Source: Pseudomonadota bacterium (lineage in GTDB: Bacteria > Pseudomonadota > Gammaproteobacteria > Xanthomonadales > Rhodanobacteraceae). Taken from it: DNA of 7,583 nt. Each line of letters opens with the position of its first letter. The stretch's first letter is position 1. The notes beneath the pieces are model-generated. The model was not told the origin of the DNA. It did not search any database and worked only from the letters and a program-made list of their open reading frames with translations. Of this stretch, positions 1-7,562 are shown piece by piece. The stretch covers positions 1-7,583 of the forward strand of contig JAJXTX010000124.1 of the NCBI GenBank assembly GCA_021783385.1, written 5' to 3'. The translations under genes and the position numbers were made by a program.

Positions 1-978
1 GGCCTGCTGCTGAGCCTGAACTTCACCGAGGGTCAGCCGGTGAAGAAGGGCGAGGTGCTGGCGCAGATCGATCCGCGCACGTTCCAGGCCAGCTATGACC
101 AGGCGCTGGGCAAGCGCAGCCAGGACGAGGCGCTGCTGGCCACCGCGCGCAGCAACTACGACCGCTCGCAGGACCCCAAGTACAGCCAGTACGTGGCGAA
201 GATCGACCAGGTCACGCAGAAGAACACCGTCGCCCAGTACCAGGCGGCGGTGGCCGCCGACGACGCGGCCATCCGCGATGCCAAGGTGCAGCTCGACTAC
301 ACCCGGATCCACTCGCCGATCGACGGCCTGGCCGGCATCCGCGGCGTCGATCCGGGCAATGTGGTGAGCACCAGCACGGCGATCGTCACGCTGACCCAGC
401 TGCACCCGATCTACGTGATGTTCAGCCTGCCCGAGCAGAACCTCGACCTGGTGCGCAAGGCCGCGCTGGGTGCCACGCCGCTGCAGGTCACGGCGCTCGA
501 CCGGGTCGACGCGCATCCGATCGCCAGCGACGGCGTGCTCAAGGTGATCGACAACCAGATCGATACCACCACCGGCACGTTCCGGCTGAAGTCGGAATTT
601 CCGAACAGCAAGAACGAGCTGTGGCCGGGGCAGTTCGTCAACGTGCGGCTGCTGGTCAACACCGTCGACGGCGGCCTGGTGATTCCGGCGCAGGCGGTGC
701 AGCGCGGCCCGGACGGCGACTACGTGTACCAGGTGCAGGCCGACAGCACGGTGAAGATGCAGCCGGTGCTGGTGGCCGGCGAGGTGGGCGACAGCCACGT
801 GATGATCGGCAGCGGGCTCAAGGTCGGCGAACAGGTGGTGACCGAGGGCCAGTTCCGGCTCAAGCCGGGCAGCAAGGTCAACGCACTCAAGCCGGGCCAG
901 GTGCCGGCCGCGCCCACCGCAGCGCAGCTGGACAAGGCGAAGAAGGACAGCAAGGGCGGCAACATGCGTCACCACTGA
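1..978 (+). CDS. mdtA: RND efflux periplasmic adaptor subunit, MdtA-like (5' partial)
   Basis: Periplasmic adaptor (HlyD/membrane fusion family) that bridges an inner-membrane RND pump to an outer-membrane channel. The frame is open from base 1 and the gene is cut at its 5' end. 325 residues remain; compared with E. coli MdtA (about 415), roughly 90 are missing, including the expected signal peptide. Numbering from base 1: residues 1-28 are the first half of the lipoyl-like domain (EGQPVKKGEVLAQIDP); about 29-97 form the alpha-helical hairpin, rich in Ala, Gln and Asp; 98-122 are the second lipoyl half (LDYTRIHSPIDG, then DPGNVV); about 123-220 are the beta-barrel with the MdtA-type DNQIDTTTGTFR motif near 185-193; 226-295 are the membrane-proximal domain (LVIPAQAVQ); the last 30 residues form a charged, probably disordered tail. 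Two RND permease genes follow on the same strand, starting 86 bp downstream, which supports an mdtABC-type operon. A GTG at 40 is internal to the lipoyl domain and is not the start. The family call is secure; the exact MdtA orthology is inferred. Confidence 0.93.
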   Translation, partial: GLLLSLNFTEGQPVKKGEVLAQIDPRTFQASYDQALGKRSQDEALLATARSNYDRSQDPKYSQYVAKIDQVTQKNTVAQYQAAVAADDAAIRDAKVQLDYTRIHSPIDGLAGIRGVDPGNVVSTSTAIVTLTQLHPIYVMFSLPEQNLDLVRKAALGATPLQVTALDRVDAHPIASDGVLKVIDNQIDTTTGTFRLKSEFPNSKNELWPGQFVNVRLLVNTVDGGLVIPAQAVQRGPDGDYVYQVQADSTVKMQPVLVAGEVGDSHVMIGSGLKVGEQVVTEGQFRLKPGSKVNALKPGQVPAAPTAAQLDKAKKDSKGGNMRHH

Positions 979-1064
979 GGGCGCTGCGCGCTGCGCGCAT
1001 GACCCGTCCGCGACCGTCCGGCCATTTCCGCGGCGGCGGCCGTACCCACACCTCACGGATAGCC

Positions 1065-4000
1065 ATGGGATTCTCGACGCTCTTCATTCGCCGGCCGATC
1101 GCCACCTCGCTGCTGATGGTGGCGGTGCTGCTGCTCGGCATCCTCGGCTTCCGCCAGCTGCCGGTGTCGGCGCTGCCGGAGATCGAGGCGCCCAGCCTGG
1201 TGGTGACCACGCAGTATCCGGGCGCCAGCGCCACCACCATGGCGTCGCTGATCACCACGCCGCTGGAGCGCAACCTGGGGCAGATCTCCGGCCTGAGCAT
1301 GATGAGCTCGGACTCCTCCGCCGGGCTGTCCACCATCGTGCTGCAGTTCGCGATGGACCGCGACATCGACATTGCCGCGCAGGACGTGCAGGCGGCGATC
1401 AACCAGGCCAAGGGCACGCTGCCCGGCAACCTGCCGTATCCGCCGGTGTACAACCGCGTCAATCCGGCCGACGCGCCGATCCTCACGCTGTCGCTGCAGT
1501 CGAACAGCCGCCCGCTGCGCGACGTCAACGACCTGGCCGACTCGATCCTGGCGCAGAAGCTGTCGCAGGTGCAGGGCGTGGGGCTGGTGTCGATCGCCGG
1601 CAACGTGCGCCCGGCCGTGCGCGTGCAGGTGAACCCGGCGCAGCTGGCCAACCTCGGCCTGACCATGGAGGACGTGCGCAGCGCGCTGACCCAGGCCAAC
1701 GTCAATGCGCCCAAGGGCACGCTCAACGGCAAGACGCAGAGCTACTCGATCGGCACCAACGACCAGCTCACCGACGCCGCCGAATACAAGAACACCATCA
1801 TCAGCTACAAGAACAACGCGCCGGTACGGCTCAAGGACGTCGCCAACGTGGTCGACGGCGTGGAGAACGACCAGCTCGCCGCGTGGGCCAACGGCAAGCC
1901 GGCGGTGCTGCTGGACATCCGCCGCCAGCCCGGCGCCAACATCGTGCAGACGGTGCAGCAGATCCGCGCGATCCTGCCCGAGCTGCGCAGCGCGCTGCCG
2001 GCCGACGTGCATCTGGACGTGTTCGCCGACCGCACGGTGACCATCCGCGCCTCGGTGCACGACGTGGAGTTCACCCTGATCCTCACCGTGTTCCTGGTGG
2101 TCGGCGTGATCTTCGTGTTCCTGCGCCGGCTGTGGGCCACGGTGATTCCGTCGGTGGCGGTGCCGCTGTCGCTGCTGGGCACGTTCGGCGTGATGGCGTT
2201 CACCGGCATGTCGCTGGACAACCTGTCGCTGATGGCGCTGACCGTGGCCACCGGCTTCGTGGTGGACGATGCGATCGTGATGATCGAGAACATCGTGCGC
2301 TACATCGAGCAGGGCAAGAGCGGCCCGGAGGCGGCCGAGCTGGGCGCCAAGGAGATCGGCTTCACCGTGCTGTCGCTGACCGTGTCGCTGGTCGCGGTGT
2401 TCCTGCCGCTGCTGCTGATGCCCGGCGTCACCGGCCGGCTGTTCCACGAATTCGCCTGGGTGCTGACGATCGCGGTGAGCATCTCGATGCTGGTGTCGCT
2501 GACGCTGACGCCGATGATGTGCGCCTACCTGCTCAAGCCCGACCAATTGCCCGAAGGCGACGATGCGCACGAGCGCCACGCCGCCGCCGGCCGGCGCACC
2601 GTGTGGTCGCGCATTGTCGGCAGCTACGAGCGCTCGCTCGACTGGGTGCTCGATCATCAGCGGCTGACCATGCTGGTGGCCGCGATCAGCGTGGCGGTCA
2701 CGGTGTTCCTGTACATCGCCATTCCCAAGAGCCTGCTGCCGGAGCAGGACACCGGCCTGATCACCGGCGTGGTGCAGGCGGACGACAACATCGCGTTTCC
2801 GCAGATGGAGCGGCGCACCCAGGCGGTGGCCGACGCGCTGCGCAAGGATCCGGCGGTGGCCGGCGTGGCCGCGTTCATCGGCGCGGGCACCATCAATCCG
2901 ACGCTCAACCAGGGCCAGCTCAGCATCGTGCTGAAGGAGCGCAGCCAGCGCGACGGCCTGGACAAGCTGCTGCCGCGGCTGCAGCGCGAGGTGGCCGACA
3001 TCCCCGGCGTGGCGCTGTACCTGAAGCCGGTGCAGGACGTGACGCTGGACAGCACCGTCTCGGCCACCGAATACCAGTACTCGCTGTCCGAGGTGAACTC
3101 GACCGAGCTGGCCGGCTACGCCGCGCAGATGACCCAGGCGATGCGCCAGCGGCCGGAGCTGGCCGACGTCGACAACAACCTTGCCGACAGCGGCAACGCG
3201 CTCAAGCTCACCATCGACCGCGAAAAGGCCAGCCGCCTCGGCGTGCCGGTGCAGACCATCGACGACACGCTGTACGACGCGTTCGGCCAGCGCCAGATCT
3301 CCACCATCTTCACCCAGCTCAACCAGTACCGCGTGGTGCTGGAGGTGGCGCCGGAGTTCCGCAACAGCAACGACCTGCTGACCAAGCTGACCGTGCGCGG
3401 CAACGGCAACGGCGCGCTCACCGGCAGCAACGCGACCAGCTTCGGCCAGGTCAAGTCGAGCAACTCGGCCACCCCCTCGGGCATCGGCAACACCGGCAAC
3501 GTGGGCTTCCAGATCGGCGCCGGTGGCACCATTCCGCTGTCCTCGCTGGCCAGCGCCCAGGTCACCAGCGCGCCGCTGGTGGTCAGCCACCAGCAGCAGC
3601 TGCCGGCGGTGACGCTGTCGTTCAACGTGGCCCCGGGCTACTCGCTGTCCGACGCGGTCTCGGCGATCCACCAGATCGAGGCGCAGCTGAAGTTTCCGCC
3701 GCAGGTGCGCGGCGAGTTCGTCGGCAAGGCGGCCGAGTTCACCTCCTCGCTCGGTGACGAAGTGCTGCTGCTGCTGGCCGCGATCGTGGTGATCTACATC
3801 GTGCTGGGCGTGCTGTACGAGAGCTACATCCACCCGCTGACGATCATCTCCACGCTGCCGCCGGCCGGTGTCGGCGCGCTGCTGGCGCTGATCATCTGCG
3901 GCATGAGCCTGTCGGTGGACGGCATCGTCGGCATCGTGCTGCTGATCGGCATCGTCAAGAAGAACGCGATCATGATGATCGACTTCGCGATCGAGGCGCG

Positions 4001-4304
4001 GCGCACCGGCATGAATGCGCGCGACGCGATCCGCCGCGCCTGCCTGTTGCGCTTCCGTCCGATCATGATGACCACCGCCGCAGCGATGCTGGGCGCGCTG
4101 CCGCTGGCGCTGGGCAACGGCATCGGCTCGGAGCTGCGTCGCCCGCTCGGCGTGGCGATCGTCGGCGGCCTGCTGCTGTCACAGCTGGTGACGCTGTACA
4201 CCACGCCGGTGATCTACCTGTACATGGAGCGGTTCTCCGACTGGCTGCGGCTGCGCCGCGAGCAGCGCGCGCTGACGCGGGCGCAGGCCGATGGCATGGC
4301 GTGA
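1065..4304 (+). CDS. mdtB: RND multidrug efflux permease, MdtB-like
   Basis: Inner-membrane proton-driven RND (AcrB/HAE-1) drug exporter of 1079 residues. The start gives MGFSTLFIRRPIATSLL, the usual RND N-terminus. An in-frame ATG at 999 would add 22 unalignable residues. Only a weak GGA (1057-1059) precedes the start. Order: TM1 (about 10-31), first periplasmic porter/docking loop (about 35-334), TM2-TM6 (336-500), cytoplasmic linker, TM7 (about 533-553, then IPKSLLPEQDTG), second periplasmic loop, TM8-TM12 (900-1055). The proton relay is complete: Asp401-Asp402 in TM4 (VVDDAIVMIEN), Lys966 in TM10 (GIVKKNAIMMIDF), Arg996 and Thr1003 in TM11 (RFRPIMMTT), matching AcrB D407/D408, K940, R971 and T978. 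LPVSALPE near the N-terminus and ANVNAPKGTL in the first loop resemble E. coli MdtB more than MdtC. It is about 40 residues longer than E. coli MdtB (1040), mainly because of a Gly/Ser/Asn/Thr-rich insertion at about residues 780-819. It probably forms a mixed trimer with the downstream permease, as MdtB and MdtC do in E. coli; this is inferred. Confidence 0.96.
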   Translation: MGFSTLFIRRPIATSLLMVAVLLLGILGFRQLPVSALPEIEAPSLVVTTQYPGASATTMASLITTPLERNLGQISGLSMMSSDSSAGLSTIVLQFAMDRDIDIAAQDVQAAINQAKGTLPGNLPYPPVYNRVNPADAPILTLSLQSNSRPLRDVNDLADSILAQKLSQVQGVGLVSIAGNVRPAVRVQVNPAQLANLGLTMEDVRSALTQANVNAPKGTLNGKTQSYSIGTNDQLTDAAEYKNTIISYKNNAPVRLKDVANVVDGVENDQLAAWANGKPAVLLDIRRQPGANIVQTVQQIRAILPELRSALPADVHLDVFADRTVTIRASVHDVEFTLILTVFLVVGVIFVFLRRLWATVIPSVAVPLSLLGTFGVMAFTGMSLDNLSLMALTVATGFVVDDAIVMIENIVRYIEQGKSGPEAAELGAKEIGFTVLSLTVSLVAVFLPLLLMPGVTGRLFHEFAWVLTIAVSISMLVSLTLTPMMCAYLLKPDQLPEGDDAHERHAAAGRRTVWSRIVGSYERSLDWVLDHQRLTMLVAAISVAVTVFLYIAIPKSLLPEQDTGLITGVVQADDNIAFPQMERRTQAVADALRKDPAVAGVAAFIGAGTINPTLNQGQLSIVLKERSQRDGLDKLLPRLQREVADIPGVALYLKPVQDVTLDSTVSATEYQYSLSEVNSTELAGYAAQMTQAMRQRPELADVDNNLADSGNALKLTIDREKASRLGVPVQTIDDTLYDAFGQRQISTIFTQLNQYRVVLEVAPEFRNSNDLLTKLTVRGNGNGALTGSNATSFGQVKSSNSATPSGIGNTGNVGFQIGAGGTIPLSSLASAQVTSAPLVVSHQQQLPAVTLSFNVAPGYSLSDAVSAIHQIEAQLKFPPQVRGEFVGKAAEFTSSLGDEVLLLLAAIVVIYIVLGVLYESYIHPLTIISTLPPAGVGALLALIICGMSLSVDGIVGIVLLIGIVKKNAIMMIDFAIEARRTGMNARDAIRRACLLRFRPIMMTTAAAMLGALPLALGNGIGSELRRPLGVAIVGGLLLSQLVTLYTTPVIYLYMERFSDWLRLRREQRALTRAQADGMA

Positions 4305-4314
4305 TCGCCATGCC
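4293..4314 (+). other. Perfect 9-bp inverted repeat enclosing the mdtB stop codon
   Basis: GGCATGGCG at 4293-4301 and its exact reverse complement CGCCATGCC at 4306-4314 flank the 4-nt loop TGAT, which contains the mdtB stop TGA (4302-4304). Seven of the nine pairs are G-C, so the RNA hairpin should be stable. No T-run follows directly; the nearest is five T at 4344-4348, about 30 nt on, so this is not a classical intrinsic terminator. It could protect the upstream message from 3' exonucleases, lower expression of the downstream permease, or be chance in GC-rich DNA. The pairing is seen directly; any function is inferred. Confidence 0.7.
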
Positions 4315-4362
4315 CCGCCCGTGCAAGACCCACCCGAGCAACCTTTTTGCGGGCCGGACGTT

Positions 4363-4366
4363 GAGG
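4363..4366 (+). promoter_or_regulatory. Candidate Shine-Dalgarno GAGG for a short leader frame before mdtC
   Basis: GAGG within GAGGGTGGG lies 5 nt before the ATG at 4372 and 8 nt before the ATG at 4375, both workable spacings. It is the only convincing purine-rich ribosome-binding sequence in the 126-bp spacer. It is about 64 nt from the mdtC ATG at 4431, too far to serve that start directly. Confidence 0.5.
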
Positions 4367-4371
4367 GTGGG

Positions 4372-4434
4372 ATGATGCATACACGCCGTGCCCGGCATGT
4401 CGCCGGCAGCCACCCGGTCACGCCCCGCGCATGA
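4372..4434 (+). CDS. Candidate 20-codon leader frame, translationally coupled to mdtC
   Basis: This short frame opens with two consecutive ATG codons (4372 and 4375) behind a GAGG Shine-Dalgarno. It encodes 20 residues (MMHTRRARHV, ending TPRA) and stops at TGA 4432-4434, overlapping the mdtC start at 4431 as ATGA. The 20 nt before the mdtC ATG are C-rich with no Shine-Dalgarno, so ribosomes finishing this frame could reinitiate on mdtC. The peptide is basic, resembles no family I know, and has no run of a single amino acid that would suggest attenuation. Its third-position G/C is lower than that of its neighbours (15 of 20 codons), so the peptide itself may have no function and only its translation may matter. 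An alternative is a chance frame with leaderless-like or structure-driven initiation of mdtC. Confidence 0.4.
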   Translation: MMHTRRARHVAGSHPVTPRA

Positions 4435-7400
4435 ACCTCTCCGGCCTTTTCATCCGCCGTCCGATCGGCACCTCGCTGCTGGCGATCGGGCTGCTGGTGG
4501 CCGGCGCCATCAGCTATTTCCTGCTCGGCGTGGCGGCGCTGCCGAACCTGCAGTTTCCGGCGATCTTCGTGCAGGCCAGCGAGGCCGGCGCCGACGCCAG
4601 CACCATGGCCGCCACGGTGGCTGCCCCGCTGGAGCGGCACCTGGGCCAGGTGCCGGGCATCGACACGATGCGCTCGTCCAGCTCCGAGGGCAGCACGTTC
4701 GTGTTCATGCTGTTCCAGAACGGCACCAACCTCGACGCCGCCGCGCGCGCGGTGCAGGCGGCGATCAACGCGGCGGCGCCGGACCTGCCGAGCGGCCTCA
4801 ACGGCACGCCCAGCTACCAGAAGGCCAATCCCAACGACGACCCGGTGATCGCGTTCGCGCTGACCTCGGACACGCAATCGGCGGCCGATCTCTACAACGT
4901 GGCCGACAGCCTGCTGGCGCAGCGGCTGCGGCAGCTGCCGGGGGTGTCGTCGGTGGAGATCGCCGGCGCCGCCACGCCGGCGATCCGGGTTGACGTGAAC
5001 CTGCGCGCGTTGAATGCGATGGGGCTGTCGCCCGACCAGCTGCGCAACGCGCTGATCGCGGCCAACGTCACCTCGCCGGAGGGCTCGCTGTCGAACGGCA
5101 AGACCACCATGACGATCAGCGCCACCACCCAGCTGAACACCGCCGCGCAGTTCGCCCAGCTGGTGATCGCCAGCCACAACGGCACGCCGGTGCGGCTGGC
5201 CGACGTGGCGCACGTGTACGCCGGCCAGCAGGACGCCTACCAGGCGGCGTGGTTCCGCGGCAAGCCGGCGGTGCTGATGTACGTGTACAAGAAGGCCGAC
5301 GCCAACGTGATCGCCACGGTGGACCGGGTGCGGGCGCAGCTGCCGGTGCTGCGCACCTTCCTGCAGCCAGGCACGGAAGTGACGCCGTTCTTCGACGGCA
5401 CGCCGACCATCCGCGCCTCGCTGCACGAGGTGCAGGTGTCGCTGCTGATCTCGCTGGCAATGGTGGTGCTGACGATGGCGCTGTTCCTGCGCCGGCTGGC
5501 GCCCACGCTGATCGCCGCGGCGACGGTGCCGCTGGCGCTGGCCGGTGCGTTCGTGGTGATGTTCGTGCTCGGCTACACGCTCAACAACCTGACGCTGCTG
5601 GCGCTGGTGATCGCGATCGGCTTCGTGGTCGACGACGCGATCGTGGTGATCGAGAACATCATCCGCCACATCGATCAGGGCATGACGCGGATGCAGGCCA
5701 CGCTGGCCGGCGCGCAGGAGATCGGCTTCACCATCGTCTCGATCACCGCCTCGCTGGTGGCGGTGTTCATCCCGCTGCTGTTCGCCGGCGGCATCACCGG
5801 CATGTTCATGCACGAGTTCGCGATCACCCTGGTGGCGGCGATCGTGGTATCGGCGGCGGTCTCGCTGACGCTGACGCCGGCGCTGTGCGGCCGCTTCCTC
5901 AGCGGTCACGCAGTGCAGCCATCACGGCCGCCGTCGCGGCTGAGCCGGGCGCTGGACCGATTCCATGCGCGCATGCTGCGCGTCTACACGCACGCACTGG
6001 ATTTCGCGCTGCGCCACGTGCTGCTGCTGTCGCTGACGCCGCTGCTGCTGATCGTGGCCACCTTCTTCCTGCTCGGCGTGGTCAAGACCGGGCTGTTTCC
6101 GCCACAGGACACCGGGCTGATCTGGGGCCGCGCCAGCTCCAGTGCCACCGTCTCGTTCGCCGAGAGCGAGCACCGCATGCAGCGGCTCACCGCGATGCTG
6201 ATGGCCGATCCGGACGTGGCCACCGTCGGCTCGCGCCTGGGCAGCAGCCGGCAGGGCACCAGTGGCTCGTTCAACATCGACCTGAAGACCCGCGCGCAGG
6301 GCCGCACCGACGACACCTTCGCGGTGCTGGCGCGGCTGAGCGCCAAGGCCGACCAGTACCCCGACCTCAACCTGCGCCTGCGCCCGCTGCAGGATCTGCC
6401 CAGTGGCGGCGGTGGCGGCACCAGCCAGGGCGCGCAGTACCAGGTGTCGCTGCAGGGCAACGACTCGGCCGAGTTGCAGCAGTGGCTGCCCCGGCTGCAG
6501 GCGCAGCTGATGAAGAACCCGATGCTGCAGGACGTGGGCACCGACGTCGACGAGGCCGGCCTGCGCCAGAACATCGTGATCGACCGCGACAAGGCCGCGC
6601 GGCTGGGCGTGTCGATCGGCGCGGTGGACGGCGCGCTGTACGACGCCTTCGGCCAGCGCCAGGTGTCGACCATCTATTCCGACATCAACCAGTACAAGGT
6701 GGTGGTCAACGCGCTGCCCAGCCAGACCGCCACCACCGACGCGATCAACCAGCTCTACGTGTCTTCCAGCAGCGGCAGGATGATTCCGATCACCGCGTTC
6801 GCGCACCAGGTGCCGGGGCTGGCGCCCTCGCAGATCCGCCACTGGAACCAGTACACCACGATGGACCTGAGCTTCAACCTGGCGCCGGGCGTGAGCATGG
6901 GCCAGGCGCTGGCGATCATCCAGAAAACGGTCGCCAACATGCGCATGCCCGGCGACATCAAGCTCAACGTGGGTGCCGATTTCCGCCGCTTCCAGCAGTC
7001 GCAGAGCGGCATGCTGTGGCTGGTGCTGGCGGCGGTGCTCACCGTCTACATCGTGCTCGGCATGCTGTACGAGAACCTGATCCATCCGGTCACCATCCTG
7101 TCCACCCTGCCGGCGGCCGGCGTCGGCGCACTGCTGGCGCTGTGGCTGACCGGCACCGAACTGTCGGTGGTGGCGCAGATCGCGTTGGTGCTGCTGATCG
7201 GCATCGTCAAGAAAAACGCGATCATGATGATCGACTTCGCGCTGGTGGCCGAGCGCGAGCACGGCCGGACGCCGCTGCAGGCCGCGCGCGAGGCGTGCAT
7301 CGTGCGCTTCCGCCCGATCATGATGACCACCATGGTGGCGATCCTCGCCGCGCTGCCGCTGGCGATCGGCCTCGGCGAGGGTTCCGAGCTGCGCCGGCCG

Positions 7401-7562
7401 CTTGGCATCGCGCTGATCGGCGGCCTGCTGATCTCGCAGACCCTCACCCTGCTCAGCACCCCGGCGCTGTACGTGGTGTTCTCCTGCCTCGCCGCGCGGC
7501 GCAAGGCGTGGAGCGCGCGCCGGCGCGAACGCCGCGCGGCGCGGCGGCTGGCCAGCGCGTGA
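4431..7562 (+). CDS. mdtC: RND multidrug efflux permease, MdtC-like
   Basis: Second inner-membrane RND drug/proton antiporter of the operon, 1043 residues. ATG 4431 gives MNLSGLFIRRPIGTSLL, the family N-terminus, and no earlier in-frame start is evident in the spacer. Order: TM1 (about 10-31), first periplasmic loop, TM2-TM6 (336-495), TM7 (about 530-550, then GLFPPQDTG), second periplasmic loop, TM8-TM12 (861-1015). The relay residues are intact: Asp401-Asp402 (VVDDAIVVIEN), Lys928 (GIVKKNAIMMIDF), Arg959 and Thr966 (RFRPIMMTT). KANPNDDPVIAFALTSDT in the first loop and QDLPSGGGGGTSQGAQYQ (Gly659-663) in the second parallel E. coli MdtC more than MdtB. Its length is near E. coli MdtC (1025). 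The last 22 residues form a tail with 9 Arg and 1 Lys, expected to be cytoplasmic. It is clearly a diverged paralogue of the upstream permease, and the two probably assemble together with the adaptor. No Shine-Dalgarno precedes the ATG; translation may depend on the short overlapping leader frame. MdtC is the best match, but orthology is less certain than for the MdtB-like gene. Confidence 0.95.
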   Translation: MNLSGLFIRRPIGTSLLAIGLLVAGAISYFLLGVAALPNLQFPAIFVQASEAGADASTMAATVAAPLERHLGQVPGIDTMRSSSSEGSTFVFMLFQNGTNLDAAARAVQAAINAAAPDLPSGLNGTPSYQKANPNDDPVIAFALTSDTQSAADLYNVADSLLAQRLRQLPGVSSVEIAGAATPAIRVDVNLRALNAMGLSPDQLRNALIAANVTSPEGSLSNGKTTMTISATTQLNTAAQFAQLVIASHNGTPVRLADVAHVYAGQQDAYQAAWFRGKPAVLMYVYKKADANVIATVDRVRAQLPVLRTFLQPGTEVTPFFDGTPTIRASLHEVQVSLLISLAMVVLTMALFLRRLAPTLIAAATVPLALAGAFVVMFVLGYTLNNLTLLALVIAIGFVVDDAIVVIENIIRHIDQGMTRMQATLAGAQEIGFTIVSITASLVAVFIPLLFAGGITGMFMHEFAITLVAAIVVSAAVSLTLTPALCGRFLSGHAVQPSRPPSRLSRALDRFHARMLRVYTHALDFALRHVLLLSLTPLLLIVATFFLLGVVKTGLFPPQDTGLIWGRASSSATVSFAESEHRMQRLTAMLMADPDVATVGSRLGSSRQGTSGSFNIDLKTRAQGRTDDTFAVLARLSAKADQYPDLNLRLRPLQDLPSGGGGGTSQGAQYQVSLQGNDSAELQQWLPRLQAQLMKNPMLQDVGTDVDEAGLRQNIVIDRDKAARLGVSIGAVDGALYDAFGQRQVSTIYSDINQYKVVVNALPSQTATTDAINQLYVSSSSGRMIPITAFAHQVPGLAPSQIRHWNQYTTMDLSFNLAPGVSMGQALAIIQKTVANMRMPGDIKLNVGADFRRFQQSQSGMLWLVLAAVLTVYIVLGMLYENLIHPVTILSTLPAAGVGALLALWLTGTELSVVAQIALVLLIGIVKKNAIMMIDFALVAEREHGRTPLQAAREACIVRFRPIMMTTMVAILAALPLAIGLGEGSELRRPLGIALIGGLLISQTLTLLSTPALYVVFSCLAARRKAWSARRRERRAARRLASA

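Noticed and set aside
1004..1042. Short repeats between the adaptor gene and mdtB: CCGTCCG twice, and CGGCC/GGCCG able to form a 5-bp stem with a 14-nt loop
   Set aside because: Too short and too likely in GC-rich DNA to call an operator or structured element.
999..1064. Upstream in-frame ATG for mdtB at 999
   Set aside because: It would add 22 Arg/Gly-rich residues before the conserved RND N-terminus, and family members begin close to the FIRRPI motif as the 1065 start does.
1883..3757. A 624-codon + strand frame inside mdtB
   Set aside because: Out-of-frame Arg/Gly/Ala-rich shadow of mdtB; no domain and no ribosome-binding site.
1053..3833. A 926-codon open frame on the minus strand, antisense to mdtB
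   Set aside because: Its translation is dominated by His, Gln, Arg, Val and Ala with no recognisable domain. It is what strong third-position G/C bias of the sense gene produces on the opposite strand. The sense frame is a full, conserved RND permease.
4333..4353. Possible terminator: CCC and GCAA pairing with TTGC and GGG around TTTTT
   Set aside because: Only 7 pairs with a 2-nt bulge, the T-run falls partly in the loop rather than after the stem, and the same-strand mdtC gene follows.
4347..4376. Possible sigma-70 promoter before mdtC (TTGCGG, 18-bp gap, GATGAT)
   Set aside because: Only 3 of 6 and 4 of 6 consensus matches, which is expected by chance in a spacer of this size.
4179..5909. 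A 576-codon open frame on the minus strand across the mdtB end and the first half of mdtC
   Set aside because: Same low-complexity His/Arg/Gln/Asp-rich composition, spans two genes and the spacer between them, and has no family resemblance.
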